Origin: Bacteroides graminisolvens DSM 19988 = JCM 15093
GTDB taxonomy: Bacteria > Bacteroidota > Bacteroidia > Bacteroidales > Bacteroidaceae
Direction of reading: 5' to 3'
Assembly: GCF_000428125.1 (NCBI RefSeq)
Contig: NZ_ATZI01000016.1
Coordinates: 1-54,191 of the forward strand
DNA: 54,191 bases
The translations under genes were made by a program, and so were the position numbers. Each line of letters begins with the position of its first letter. The stretch's first letter is position 1. Positions 27,145 through 35,815 of the stretch are shown here, piece after piece. The notes under the pieces were generated by a model, which worked only from the letters and a program-made list of their open reading frames with translations, was not told where the DNA came from and searched no databases.

Positions 27145-28305
27145 ATGACAATGCGGATTAACTATTTAAATCTATTATTGCTGTTTTTGTTGGGATCAAC
27201 TCCCTTTAGCCTATACGCTTCGGGCGATTCATTGAAAGTGAGAGGCGTAACGTTGTATACTCCGTACACAAAGATTTCAGTGCCACCCGGAGAATCTATT
27301 GATTACAGTGTTGACGTAATCAATAAAACACGATCAGTAAAGAACGCAGCTATCGCCGTTAGGGGTTTACCCAAAGGATGGGGTTATGAAATCAAATCGG
27401 GTGGCTGGACTGTGAATCAACTTTCGGTATTGCCCAATGATCAGAAAAACTTTTCTCTCAAAGTGGACGTCCCATTACAAGTGAATAAAGGAACGTATCG
27501 CTTTTATGTTTCGGCAGATGGAATGTACACTTTGCCCTTAACCGTGGTGGTCTCGCAGAAAGGTACGTATCAAACAGAATTTACCACCGACCAAATTAAC
27601 ATGGAAGGTAGTGCTGAAGCAACCTTTACTTTTAATGCGACACTCAAAAATCGCACGGCCGAAAAGCAATTGTATGCACTTACTGCTAATGCTCCAAGAG
27701 GATGGAATGTTGCTTTTAAACCGAATTACAAACAAGCCACTTCGGTAGAAGTAGAGCCTAACGCTTCAACAAATGTTACGATTGACATTAATCCGCCGGC
27801 AAATATCAAGGTGGGTACTTATCGTATTCCGGTGAGAGCTGCTAATGGTACTACATCTGCAGACTTAGGATTGGAGGTGGTTATTAAGGGATCTTATAAG
27901 ATGGAACTGACTACTCCTAATGGATTGTTAAGTACCGATGTTACTGCGGGTGATACTCGAAAAATAGAATTGGTAGTTAATAACAGTGGTACTATTGACC
28001 TGACAGATATACAGCTATCAGCAGCTAAACCCGCAGATTGGGACGTTACTTTTCAACCACAGAAAATTACTTCGTTGAAAGCTGGAGAGAAGGCTCAGGT
28101 GTTGGCTGTTGTCAAGGCTTCTAAGAAAGCAATTCCGGGTGACTATGTGGTGAAAATGGAAGCTCGTACACCGGAGGTAAACTCTGCTGCGGAATTCAGA
28201 ATAGCGGTGAAAACGCCAATTATCTGGGGCTGGCTGGGCATTCTTATTATTATTGCTGCATGCGGTGGTGTGTATTACTTATTCCGTAAATATGGAAGGA
28301 GGTAA
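27145..28305 (+). CDS. NEW3/Ig-like domain membrane-anchored exported protein
   Basis: A 386-residue exported protein: signal peptide (MTMRINYLNLLLLFLLGSTPFSLYASG), about three beta-sandwich repeats of roughly 100 residues (starting near 30, 145 and 250), and one C-terminal membrane helix (IIWGWLGILIIIAACGGVYYLF at about 357-380) followed by KYGRR. The repeats resemble NEW3/CARDB-type domains, with 'PPGESIDYSVDVINKT' and 'W-x-V-x-F-x-P' features (GWNVAFKPN, DWDVTFQPQ) in each. It opens an operon with an ABC ATPase (2-bp gap) and a permease. I infer a periplasmic accessory subunit of that ABC exporter or transporter; the cargo is unknown. Confidence 0.85.
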   Translation: MTMRINYLNLLLLFLLGSTPFSLYASGDSLKVRGVTLYTPYTKISVPPGESIDYSVDVINKTRSVKNAAIAVRGLPKGWGYEIKSGGWTVNQLSVLPNDQKNFSLKVDVPLQVNKGTYRFYVSADGMYTLPLTVVVSQKGTYQTEFTTDQINMEGSAEATFTFNATLKNRTAEKQLYALTANAPRGWNVAFKPNYKQATSVEVEPNASTNVTIDINPPANIKVGTYRIPVRAANGTTSADLGLEVVIKGSYKMELTTPNGLLSTDVTAGDTRKIELVVNNSGTIDLTDIQLSAAKPADWDVTFQPQKITSLKAGEKAQVLAVVKASKKAIPGDYVVKMEARTPEVNSAAEFRIAVKTPIIWGWLGILIIIAACGGVYYLFRKYGRR

Positions 28306-28307
28306 GC

Positions 28308-29258
28308 ATGGATGCACCTGTAATTCAACTCACAGATTTAACCAAAAAGTACGGTGCATTTACGGCGGTTAACCAGCTGAACTTGACTATTCAGAAGGGT
28401 GAAATCTTTGGCTTGCTTGGACCTAACGGGGCTGGTAAGTCAACTACTATACTCATGATGCTGGGGCTTACTGACCCGACTTCCGGTGAGGTTAGGGTTT
28501 GCGATATTAATTCAACGACACACCCGCTGGAGGTAAAAAGAAAGGTAGGTTATTTGCCCGATGATGTAGGGTTCTATGATGATCGTACAGGAGTGGAAAA
28601 TCTTATTTATACGGCAGAATTAAATGGCTTTTCTCGGGTGTCGGCCCGGGAAAAAGCCGAAGAGCTATTGATTAAAGTTGGCTTGGAAGTAGATACCAAG
28701 AAGAAAACAGGTAAATATTCTCGTGGTATGCGTCAGCGACTTGGGTTAGCCGATGTGTTAATCAAACAGCCTGAGGTTATCATTTTGGATGAGCCAACTT
28801 CCGGACTGGATCCGGCCGGCGTACATGAGTTTATGAATCTGATTGTACAATTGAGTAGGGAGCAGGGTCTTACGGTATTGTTCTCTTCACATCATTTGCA
28901 TCAGGTGCAACAAGTGTGTGACAGGGTGGGCATCTTTGTTGGCGGTCATTTATTGGCTGAAGGTGATATCCCTTCGTTGTCACAAAAGTTGTTTGCCGGA
29001 GAGCCTTTTGTGATTGAAGCGCACGTTGATTCTGATCAGGAGGTAGATCTGACTTCTTGCTTACAGAATATAAACGGTGTACTGAATGTGGCAAAGCAAA
29101 ATCGTTTATATCGCATGGGTTGCTCGAAAGATGTGACACCGGATATTGCCCGAGCCATTGTACAATCAGGAGTAGGACTAACCGGTTTGTATAAAAAGGA
29201 ATACGGGCTTGATGACATTTATAATCGTTATTTTGAAGGAGGAAAGAAAAATGGATAA
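28308..29258 (+). CDS. ABC transporter ATP-binding protein
   Basis: A 316-residue nucleotide-binding subunit of the CcmA/NatA-like class. Walker A is GPNGAGKS (about residues 38-45), the signature YSRGMRQRLGLA lies near 140-151, Walker B plus D-loop is VIILDEPTSGLDP, and the H-loop is SSHH. The remaining 90 residues form the variable C-terminal domain common in this class. It starts 2 bp after the NEW3 gene and overlaps the permease gene by 8 bp, so the three products probably work as one complex. Confidence 0.95.
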   Translation: MDAPVIQLTDLTKKYGAFTAVNQLNLTIQKGEIFGLLGPNGAGKSTTILMMLGLTDPTSGEVRVCDINSTTHPLEVKRKVGYLPDDVGFYDDRTGVENLIYTAELNGFSRVSAREKAEELLIKVGLEVDTKKKTGKYSRGMRQRLGLADVLIKQPEVIILDEPTSGLDPAGVHEFMNLIVQLSREQGLTVLFSSHHLHQVQQVCDRVGIFVGGHLLAEGDIPSLSQKLFAGEPFVIEAHVDSDQEVDLTSCLQNINGVLNVAKQNRLYRMGCSKDVTPDIARAIVQSGVGLTGLYKKEYGLDDIYNRYFEGGKKNG

Positions 29259-30207
29259 AACAGCACATCCTTTTTGGGTAATGGTAAACAAAGAAATAAC
29301 CGATCATGTGAAAAGTTGGCGTTTTATTATACTCATTGTGCTTATAGCATTTACTTGTCTAGGTTCACTTTATACGGCATTGAGTAACTTTGGACAAGCA
29401 GTGAAGCCTAATGACCCCGATGGTTCGTTTTTCTTTCTGAAACTATTCACTTTATCAGACGGTACGCTGCCACCTTTTATTATTTTTATAAGTTTTCTAG
29501 GACCTTTGTTAGGCATTGCATTAGGCTTTGATGCTGTTAATTCCGAGCAAAACAAAGGAACCTTAAGTAGAGTGATGTCGCAGCCTATTCATCGTGATTA
29601 TCTTATTAACGCCAAGTTTGTAGGAGCATTGACGGTAATCAGTGTGATGCTTTTTGCATTGGGCTTTCTTGTAATGGGCTTCGGACTTATTGAAATAGGA
29701 ATTCCGCCCACTGCAGAGGAGTTTCTGCGTATGGTGGCTTTTATTGTGGTGAGTATTTTTTATGTTGCATTCTGGTTAAATCTGGCCATATTGTTTTCTA
29801 TTCAGTTTCGTCAGGCAGCCACATCGGCTCTAGCATGTATTGCCATTTGGCTGTTTTTCAGCGTTTTTTATTCCATGATCATCAATTTGATTGGTAAAGC
29901 GTTGGCTCCTCCCGAAACTGCTAGTATGCATCAAGTTATTGCGTACCAAAAGTTTATGCTTAATTTGATGAGGCTTGCACCCGGAGAATTGTTTAATGAA
30001 GCAACCTCTACTTTATTGATGCCTTCGGTCAGAAGTTTGGGGCCACTAACCATGGAGCAGGTTAGCGGAGCTATTCCCAGTCCACTGCCGTTAGGACAAA
30101 GTTTATTGGTTGTATGGCCACAACTTACCGGGTTAATAGCCGCAACTGTTCTGTGTTTTGCTTTATCATATTTCAGTTTTATGCGCCGTGAAATTCGTCC
30201 TCGCTAA
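29251..30207 (+). CDS. ABC-2 type transporter permease
   Basis: A 318-residue membrane subunit starting at ATG 29251, preceded by a good GAAGGAGG Shine-Dalgarno; it overlaps the ATPase stop. Six hydrophobic segments are visible: FIILIVLIAFTCLGSLY, IIFISFLGPLLGIALGF, ALTVISVMLFALGFLVMGF, MVAFIVVSIFYVAFWLNLAILF, ALACIAIWLFFSVFY and LIAATVLCFALSYFSF. The phrase FDAVNSEQNKGTLSRVMSQPI is the conserved ABC-2 cytoplasmic element between segments 2 and 3. Substrate unknown; such modules export or flip polymers, lipids or peptides. Confidence 0.92.
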   Translation: MDKTAHPFWVMVNKEITDHVKSWRFIILIVLIAFTCLGSLYTALSNFGQAVKPNDPDGSFFFLKLFTLSDGTLPPFIIFISFLGPLLGIALGFDAVNSEQNKGTLSRVMSQPIHRDYLINAKFVGALTVISVMLFALGFLVMGFGLIEIGIPPTAEEFLRMVAFIVVSIFYVAFWLNLAILFSIQFRQAATSALACIAIWLFFSVFYSMIINLIGKALAPPETASMHQVIAYQKFMLNLMRLAPGELFNEATSTLLMPSVRSLGPLTMEQVSGAIPSPLPLGQSLLVVWPQLTGLIAATVLCFALSYFSFMRREIRPR

Positions 30208-30248
30208 GGAATAAATGTAATCGTCCTTGCTTTTGTCGATATTTGGTT

Positions 30249-30256
30249 TACTTTTG
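30249..30256 (+). promoter_or_regulatory. -7 box of the plus-strand flavodoxin/ferredoxin gene
   Basis: TACTTTTG matches TAnnTTTG; the start codon at 30275 follows about 18 bp later, so the leader is short. Confidence 0.4.
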
Positions 30257-30274
30257 CAGCCAAAACAGAAACGT

Positions 30275-31042
30275 ATGATCTTTTATTTCTCAGGAACAGG
30301 TAATTCTAAATGGGTGGCCCGCCAAGTAGCCGCTTATCAGCATGAGTCGCTTATAGCTATTGCCGATGAGTTGGCGGGCGGTGCCGACCTTATATACACA
30401 CTTCAACCATCGGAAGTGGTGGGGTTTGTGTTTCCCGTTTATTCGTGGGCGCCACCTGCCATTGTAATGGAGTTTATCAGTAAGGTCCGTTTCACCAATG
30501 CCGAAGGACATTATTTCTTCTTTGTTTGCACTTGTGGTGACGAAGCCGGATTGACACTTAACATCATGAATGAAACTGTAGCAGCCAAAGGTTGGACATG
30601 GCAAGCGGCTTTTACCATTATCATGCCCAACAACTATGTTTCTTTTCCCGGATTTGATACTGACCCGAAAGAACTAGAGCAGCAAAAATTGCATGCAGCT
30701 ATAGATGAAATGGAACGTATAAATCAAGAGCTTGCTTCACGTTCAAATGTGTTTCAGTGTAAAGTTGGTAGCTGGGCATACGTAAAAAGCCGCATCATCA
30801 GTAAACTGTTTAACAAATATCAGGTTACAGCTAAACCTTTCTTTGCTACAGATGATTGCATCTCGTGCGGGTTATGCGAACAGCATTGTCCTGTGCACAA
30901 TGTAAAAGTACATATCAAACCCGAGTGGGGTAATCATTGTACTTCTTGTTTGGCTTGTTATCACATTTGCCCCCGCCATGCTATCCATTATGGAAAAGCA
31001 ACGTTGAAGAAACATCAATATTTTCATCCGGAGTGTAAATAA
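30275..31042 (+). CDS. EFR1-type flavodoxin plus double [4Fe-4S] ferredoxin protein
   Basis: Electron-transfer protein of 255 residues. The N-terminus carries the flavodoxin FMN phosphate loop YFSGTGNSKWVA, and the C-terminus has two 4Fe-4S motifs, CISCGLCEQHCP and CTSCLACYHICP, as in EFR1 proteins. Start at ATG 30275 places the flavodoxin strand at residue 2. It is preceded by its own -7 box and ends 5 bp from the convergent thioredoxin gene, leaving no room for a terminator. Its redox partner is unknown. Confidence 0.9.
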   Translation: MIFYFSGTGNSKWVARQVAAYQHESLIAIADELAGGADLIYTLQPSEVVGFVFPVYSWAPPAIVMEFISKVRFTNAEGHYFFFVCTCGDEAGLTLNIMNETVAAKGWTWQAAFTIIMPNNYVSFPGFDTDPKELEQQKLHAAIDEMERINQELASRSNVFQCKVGSWAYVKSRIISKLFNKYQVTAKPFFATDDCISCGLCEQHCPVHNVKVHIKPEWGNHCTSCLACYHICPRHAIHYGKATLKKHQYFHPECK

Positions 31043-31047
31043 AGACT

Positions 31048-31560
31048 TTACTTAATTGCCTCTTCAATTTTTTGCATTAACTCGGAAAACTCGGTATCGT
31101 TGAACCCTATGCTGATGTGAATTACCTTGCCATCCTTGTCAATTAGGTAACTTCTGGGAATTGTGCTGCTGGCAAAGGAGTCGAAAACAACTCTTCCTTT
31201 GTCGGCGTAAAGTGGAAACGTAAAATTCTTTTTTGTGTTGTACGTTTTTAGTTCTTCATTTGTATGATCGCGTCCGATAACCAATAGCTTGAAGTTGGCA
31301 TTATCCTTAAACTCCGGCCATAACTTACTCTCAACAGCAGCAAGTTCCTTTTGGCAGGGAGGACACCAAGTTGCAAAGAAATTCACCAATACCACTTTCC
31401 CTGCCAGTGAGGACGATTTTAGCACTTCACTACCATTGTCGGCAACAAGAGTAAAAGTAGGCATTATGTCGCCGACTTTAATTTTCTCAGTATTTTCATT
31501 TTGTGCTTTGGCAATCAATGCGCTTACCAACAGCATACCTGCTATAAAGATCTTTTTCAT
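31048..31560 (-). CDS. TlpA-like periplasmic thioredoxin
   Basis: A 170-residue exported disulfide oxidoreductase. Signal peptide MKKIFIAGMLLVSALIAKAQ, cleavage near Gln20. Thioredoxin fold with active site WCPPC (Cys66, Cys69) in VNFFATWCPPCQKEL, and the cis-Pro in STIPRSYLID. This is typical of AhpC/TSA-type TlpA/ResA proteins, here with no covalent membrane anchor. It follows the ferredoxin-like gene by 42 bp on the same strand and is convergent with the plus-strand EFR1 gene. Confidence 0.92.
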   Translation of the reverse strand: MKKIFIAGMLLVSALIAKAQNENTEKIKVGDIMPTFTLVADNGSEVLKSSSLAGKVVLVNFFATWCPPCQKELAAVESKLWPEFKDNANFKLLVIGRDHTNEELKTYNTKKNFTFPLYADKGRVVFDSFASSTIPRSYLIDKDGKVIHISIGFNDTEFSELMQKIEEAIK

Positions 31561-31602
31561 GTTTGATTCTTTTTTTGAAATAATAATAGAACAAAGATAA
31601 AC

Positions 31603-32394
31603 TTATAAAAAGAATTCGGGCTCTTTTCTAACAGCGAAATTTTCAAAAAGATATTTTCGAAAAGGAGTTTCGAAACTTCGTGCCTCTTCCGGACACGATT
31701 TGACACAGGCACAACACTTAATGCATAGAGCTTGGTCACTGAATATGTTCTGGTCATCTATCAGGCTGATGGCATGAGTAGGACAAACATCAAGACAAGC
31801 TCCGCATAAGGTACAACGTTCCTGATCAATAGATGGTGCCTGTGGCGTGTGTGCTCCTTTTACTTTATAAGGGAAACTACCTTTTACCTGAATCTCAGAG
31901 AGATTGTACTTGGCCTCTTCTTTCTTTCTCCAAGTTGTTATTACTTGTGCTCCAAATCGACGAGCAGTCTCCTTGTCGGCTTCATCAGGGCGACCTTGAG
32001 CAATAGGCATCTCTTGGGTACTGTATGAATGCTCAGCAATGAAGGCTCCTGCTGCTAAGGGAACAAATCCTTGTTGTGTCAGTACGTCACAAAGTTCCTT
32101 TAGTGCATCTTCGTAATCTCTGTTCCCGTAGGTAACTAATACAATAGCAGGTGTGCGTTCTCCGTTAAACTTTTGCAGACGTTCTAGCGCTATTCCTGGT
32201 ATTCGGCCGCCGTAAACAGGTGCGGAAACTATAACAGGACCTTGCCCCATACATACTTGTTCTGTGGGAATTTCTTTGGTGATGTTCCATGTTTTGATGT
32301 TACCTACTTCCATACCCCTAGCCACTTCATTGGCTATACAAGCCGAGCCACCAGTGGGTGAAAATGTAATGATGTCGAGTTGTGTGTTATGCAT
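31603..32394 (-). CDS. Flavodoxin-like plus double [4Fe-4S] ferredoxin protein
   Basis: A second EFR1-like protein, 263 residues. The FMN loop is TFSPTGGSACIANEVA and the paired clusters are CTLCGACLDVCP and CIKCCACVKSCP (the latter with adjacent Cys). It has no signal peptide. Its start is 2 bp after the umuC stop, on the same strand, so it is almost certainly co-transcribed with umuDC. This is not the usual company for an SOS polymerase; see findings. Confidence 0.88.
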   Translation of the reverse strand: MHNTQLDIITFSPTGGSACIANEVARGMEVGNIKTWNITKEIPTEQVCMGQGPVIVSAPVYGGRIPGIALERLQKFNGERTPAIVLVTYGNRDYEDALKELCDVLTQQGFVPLAAGAFIAEHSYSTQEMPIAQGRPDEADKETARRFGAQVITTWRKKEEAKYNLSEIQVKGSFPYKVKGAHTPQAPSIDQERCTLCGACLDVCPTHAISLIDDQNIFSDQALCIKCCACVKSCPEEARSFETPFRKYLFENFAVRKEPEFFL

Positions 32395-32396
32395 AA

Positions 32397-33650
32397 TTAT
32401 ACTTTTATTTCGATTATCTCGTTTATATTGGTGCTAAAATGTTTAGAAACATACTCCTTGTTTACAAAGTCACGAATCTTTCTAGGCCCTTGTATTACCA
32501 GCGATATGGAGTCATCACCCGCCTTGTTTTTAATGCTGTCAATTACTTTGAGCAATCGGGCCTGCTTGCTCCGGTCTATCGTGTCAAACAGGTGGGTTTG
32601 TACTCCTTCCGAGGCAATGTCGTATACAAGCACGCCTGCCTTTTTATAATCGTAACCCTCCCGATAGATGTTTTGAAGAAGCTGCTTTGCATATTTCACC
32701 ATTTCTGATGGATCCGATGAAGGTACAGGAAGTTTTATTGAGGCTGAATTGTGGTATTGAGGTAAATCTTCACGATGACTGTTAGTCACGATGTAAACCA
32801 ATAATGAACCCGCTTTGGACTCTTGTTCCCGCAGCTTGCGTGCACAAGCATCTGTAAAGTTGGCAACAGCTTCGTATAACTCCTGAAAGCGTGTGATTGA
32901 TTTGCTGAAGCTCCTGGAAGTTGTGATGCTTTTCTTTTTATTTCCTGCTTCAAAGTCTATACAGGCAAGACCTCGTAACTCTTTCCAAGTGCGTAATCCG
33001 GTAACGCTGAACTCCTTGCGTACCCAACTTTCTGACTTCAAAGTAAAGTCATAAGCTGTTTTCACTCCAAAGTATTCCATTTGTTTGCGTAATCGTCGTC
33101 CGATCCCCCAAACGTCTTCTATCGGAGTCATCTGCAAAGCTTTTTCTCGTTTAGCCTCTGTGTCGATAATACACACTCCGTGATAAGCTTTGTACTTTTT
33201 AGCAAATTTGCTGGCAACCTTGGCTAATGTTTTGGTTGAAGCTACTCCCATACTTAGCGGTATGCCTGTTCCTTTTGATACTTTTTGCGTGAGATCCTGG
33301 CAAAATACGGGCAAATTACTGACTCCCGACAGTCCAACGAAACACTCATCGATGGAATAAATCTCAATGTGAGGCACTGCATTTCGTATTAGGCTCATTA
33401 CCCGGTGTGACATATCTCCGTAGAGTGTGTAATTGGAAGAAAATGTAAACACCCCATGTTGTTTGACTATGTCTTTTACTTGATAATAAGGTACTCCCAT
33501 CTTGATACCCAGCGCTTTTGCCTCGTTGCTTCGGGCAATGACACAGCCGTCATTGTTAGACAAAACAATGATAGGTCGGTTTCTCAGAGCCGGATTAAAT
33601 ACTCGTTCGCACGACGCGTAGAAATTATTGCAATCAATCAATCCATACAT
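32397..33650 (-). CDS. umuC: Y-family DNA polymerase V subunit UmuC
   Basis: Error-prone translesion DNA polymerase. Catalytic acidic residues Asp6 (YGLIDCNNFYASCE) and Asp101/Glu102 (YSIDECF) are present. Palm, fingers and thumb are followed by the helix-hairpin DVWGIGRRLRKQM and the little-finger domain with KKKSITTSRSFSKSI. At 417 residues it matches UmuC. Its ATG overlaps the umuD stop by one base (TAATG-type junction), indicating coupled translation. Confidence 0.96.
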   Translation of the reverse strand: MYGLIDCNNFYASCERVFNPALRNRPIIVLSNNDGCVIARSNEAKALGIKMGVPYYQVKDIVKQHGVFTFSSNYTLYGDMSHRVMSLIRNAVPHIEIYSIDECFVGLSGVSNLPVFCQDLTQKVSKGTGIPLSMGVASTKTLAKVASKFAKKYKAYHGVCIIDTEAKREKALQMTPIEDVWGIGRRLRKQMEYFGVKTAYDFTLKSESWVRKEFSVTGLRTWKELRGLACIDFEAGNKKKSITTSRSFSKSITRFQELYEAVANFTDACARKLREQESKAGSLLVYIVTNSHREDLPQYHNSASIKLPVPSSDPSEMVKYAKQLLQNIYREGYDYKKAGVLVYDIASEGVQTHLFDTIDRSKQARLLKVIDSIKNKAGDDSISLVIQGPRKIRDFVNKEYVSKHFSTNINEIIEIKV

Positions 33651-34081
33651 TAGCGCTTTCTGCTTTTGTGAATCACATAAGTTACAATTCCCCAGATAAT
33701 GAAATCATTTTCTTTTGTTACCCTGATGGGAGCGTATTGTTTGTTAGCGGGTACGAGCAAAACCTCATCCGCGCGTATTTCAATAAACTTCAAAGTGAAC
33801 TCTCCGTCAACGAAACATACAGCCATATCACCGTTAGTAGGTTCTAAAGACTTATCAATAATTAAAATATCGCCATCAAACACTTGTGCATCTACCATAC
33901 TGTCTCCTTTCACTTTTCCATAAAAGGTGGAAGAAGGGTGTTTTACCAATTCCCGATTCAAGTCGATGGATAAGTCCATGTAATCTTGTGCCGGACTTGG
34001 AAAGCCTGCTTTGATACCTTCTTCTGCATAGGGCAGAGGTAAATCTTGCGATGCGTCAATGCTATGAATGTCTATGTTCAT
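33650..34081 (-). CDS. umuD: UmuD-like S24 peptidase, processed subunit of Pol V
   Basis: LexA-like self-cleaving protein of 143 residues. The cleavage site is Ala25-Gly26 (IKAGFPSP), the nucleophile is Ser61 (KGDSMVD) and the general base is Lys98 (FTLKFIE). It lies directly before umuC. The -7 box CAAAGATA (TATCTTTG on the minus strand) at 34087-34094 begins only 5 bp upstream of the ATG, so the message would have an extremely short leader. A SOS operator is not recognisable. Confidence 0.95.
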   Translation of the reverse strand: MNIDIHSIDASQDLPLPYAEEGIKAGFPSPAQDYMDLSIDLNRELVKHPSSTFYGKVKGDSMVDAQVFDGDILIIDKSLEPTNGDMAVCFVDGEFTLKFIEIRADEVLLVPANKQYAPIRVTKENDFIIWGIVTYVIHKSRKR

Positions 34082-34086
34082 ACTTG

Positions 34087-34094
34087 CAAAGATA
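34087..34094 (-). promoter_or_regulatory. -7 box of umuD, nearly abutting the start codon
   Basis: Minus strand TATCTTTG fits TAnnTTTG. The ATG at 34081 begins 5 bp after it, which predicts a leaderless or near-leaderless transcript. No other in-frame start leaves the cleavage site intact. Confidence 0.55.
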
Positions 34095-34110
34095 CATTAA
34101 TTTATGCGTG

Positions 34111-34713
34111 TTATACTAACTCGGTAGGCTTGTTTATTCCTTCCAAAAACTCGCGATCATTTTCTGTGATGGGTCTGATAACTCGACAGGGGTTCCCATA
34201 GGCCAATACACCCGCCGGAATGTCTTTGGTGACAAGGCTTCCGGCTCCAATAACCGATCTCTTGCCGATAGTAACACCAGGCAGCACCGTGACGTTACCG
34301 CATAACCAGCAATGATCTTCAATGCTAACAGGAAGAGCTGTCATTAGCCCCAAATCCCTGTCTTGGTAGCAAAGTGAATGCGTAACAGTGTAAATGGAGC
34401 AATTAGGGCCGATAAAGCAGTGCTCGCCAATAGAAACTAAAGCTTCATCGAGAGCTACAAAATTAAAGTTTATGATAGTGTGATCGCCTACTTCAAGGTT
34501 GCCCAAGTCAATGTGCATAGGAGGATTAACAATCACCTGATTACCCAACTTTTTAAAGAATTCTTTTAATAGATTGTTTCTGGCTGCTTTTTCCGAGGGT
34601 GGTAGGAGATTGTAACGGTGACAATAATCTTGTCCCCTTTCCAAGGCAGGGACGAATACCGGATTGAAACCCCAATAAAGTTCACCGGCAGCCATTTTCT
34701 CTAAATCAGTCAT
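34111..34713 (-). CDS. Maltose/galactoside O-acetyltransferase-like hexapeptide enzyme
   Basis: A 200-residue acetyl-CoA-dependent acetyltransferase of the left-handed beta-helix (LbH) family, similar to Maa and LacA. The N-terminal helix region LEKMAAGELY-x-NP matches the Mac domain, the catalytic His is in YTVTHSLCY, and the beta-helix repeats include IGPNCSIY, NVTVLPGVTIG and SVIGAGSLVTKDIP. It ends 29 bp before the umuD start, on the same strand. Sugar acceptor unknown. Confidence 0.9.
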   Translation of the reverse strand: MTDLEKMAAGELYWGFNPVFVPALERGQDYCHRYNLLPPSEKAARNNLLKEFFKKLGNQVIVNPPMHIDLGNLEVGDHTIINFNFVALDEALVSIGEHCFIGPNCSIYTVTHSLCYQDRDLGLMTALPVSIEDHCWLCGNVTVLPGVTIGKRSVIGAGSLVTKDIPAGVLAYGNPCRVIRPITENDREFLEGINKPTELV

Positions 34714-34767
34714 GGTGTTTTGAATTTAGAAAAAGCGTACCCGAGAGAGCACGCTTTCAAAATTGGG

Positions 34768-34841
34768 TGGAGAGTATCGGACTCGAACCGATCACCTTAA
34801 CACTGCCAGTGTTACGCTCTAGCCAGATGAGCTAACCCCCC
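34768..34841 (-). tRNA. tRNA-Ala (anticodon GGC)
   Basis: The minus strand folds into a 74-nt cloverleaf: acceptor stem GGGGGGT / ACTCTCC, D-stem GCTC/GAGC, anticodon stem TAACA/TGTTA with loop CTGGCAG (anticodon GGC), T-arm with TTCGAGT loop, and discriminator A. The CCA is not encoded. Ala is read from the anticodon GGC. A -7 box lies upstream at 34855-34862. Confidence 0.93.
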
Positions 34842-34854
34842 GTGATATATGCTG

Positions 34855-34862
34855 CAAATATA
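34855..34862 (-). promoter_or_regulatory. -7 box of tRNA-Ala
   Basis: Minus strand TATATTTG matches TAnnTTTG and sits about 14 bp before the tRNA 5' end, a fitting distance for a start a few bases ahead of the mature end. Confidence 0.55.
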
Positions 34863-34885
34863 ATGCATTATTCTGAAATAATTGC

Positions 34886-34893
34886 TAAGTTTG
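34886..34893 (+). promoter_or_regulatory. -7 box of the DUF4286-ruvC-pullulanase operon
   Basis: TAAGTTTG matches TAnnTTTG; the ATG at 34918 follows by about 24 bp. The -33 element is not clear. Confidence 0.5.
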
Positions 34894-34917
34894 CGTGATA
34901 ATCCTAAAAAAATAAGT

Positions 34918-35223
34918 ATGTTGGTATATAATACGACCTATCACGTTGACGATGAGATGATTGGAAACTTTTTAATTTGGCTTAAAGAATGTTACATTCC
35001 TGAAGTTGAAAAGCATGGCTTGCTTAAAACACCACGCTTATGCAAAGTGTTGAGCCATCGCGAAGATTCGGGTGCATCTTATTCGTTGCAATGGGAAGTA
35101 GAGAACTCGGCTGTGTTGCATCAATGGCATACTGAACTGGGAGCTAAGCTGCACCAAGAGCTGATTCATATATTTGATAATAAAGTGGTGGGCTTTCCTA
35201 CTTTAATGGAGGTGATGAAGTGA
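34918..35223 (+). CDS. DUF4286-family protein
   Basis: A 101-residue cytoplasmic protein of the DUF4286 family, with function not established. It starts [14 protein letters not shown] and carries LWEWHTEL-like sequence ([26 protein letters not shown]). It forms a ferredoxin-like fold by family expectation. The gene overlaps ruvC by 4 bp (GTGA), and this pairing is common in Bacteroidota. It may therefore relate to Holliday junction work, but nothing shows it. Confidence 0.85.
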   Translation: MLVYNTTYHVDDEMIGNFLIWLKECYIPEVEKHGLLKTPRLCKVLSHREDSGASYSLQWEVENSAVLHQWHTELGAKLHQELIHIFDNKVVGFPTLMEVMK

Positions 35224-35786
35224 TTCAACCGGTAAAGGAAAAGATTATTTTAGGAATAGATCCTGGTACAACTATTATGGGGTACGGTGTTCTACGCATT
35301 ACGGGAACTAAACCGGAAATGGTTGCTATGGGGGTGATTGACTTGCGGAAGTATGGCAATCATTACTTGAAATTACGCAAAATATTTGAACGGGTAACTG
35401 GCATCATTGAGAGCTATTTGCCTGATGAACTGGCTATTGAAGCTCCCTTTTTTGGTAAGAATGTGCAGTCTATGCTTAAGCTTGGACGTGCCCAGGGGGT
35501 GGCAATGGCTGCTGCATTGAGCCGAGATATACCCATTACGGAATATGCACCGCTAAAAATAAAGATGGCGATTACAGGGAACGGTCAGGCTTCCAAAGAG
35601 CAGGTGGCCGATATGTTACAGCGCATGCTGCATATTCCTAAAGAAGAGATGCCTTCTTTTATGGATGCAACCGACGGATTAGCGGCCGCTTACTGCCATT
35701 TTCTGCAGATGGGACGTCCGGTGGTGGAAAAGGGGTATAATGGTTGGAAAGATTTTATTGCCAAGAATCCCGATAGAATAAAGTAA
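35220..35786 (+). CDS. ruvC: Crossover junction endodeoxyribonuclease RuvC
   Basis: Holliday junction resolvase, 188 residues. The four acidic catalytic residues are present: Asp14 (LGIDPGT), Glu74 (AIEAPFF), Asp149 and Asp152 ([13 protein letters not shown]). I start at GTG 35220, which overlaps the DUF4286 stop; this gives the expected N-terminus of 8-10 residues before the first strand. The next gene is pullulanase, 29 bp on. Confidence 0.96.
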   Translation: MIQPVKEKIILGIDPGTTIMGYGVLRITGTKPEMVAMGVIDLRKYGNHYLKLRKIFERVTGIIESYLPDELAIEAPFFGKNVQSMLKLGRAQGVAMAAALSRDIPITEYAPLKIKMAITGNGQASKEQVADMLQRMLHIPKEEMPSFMDATDGLAAAYCHFLQMGRPVVEKGYNGWKDFIAKNPDRIK

Positions 35787-35815
35787 ATACTTAGTAACTA
35801 ATATAATACTGAGCT

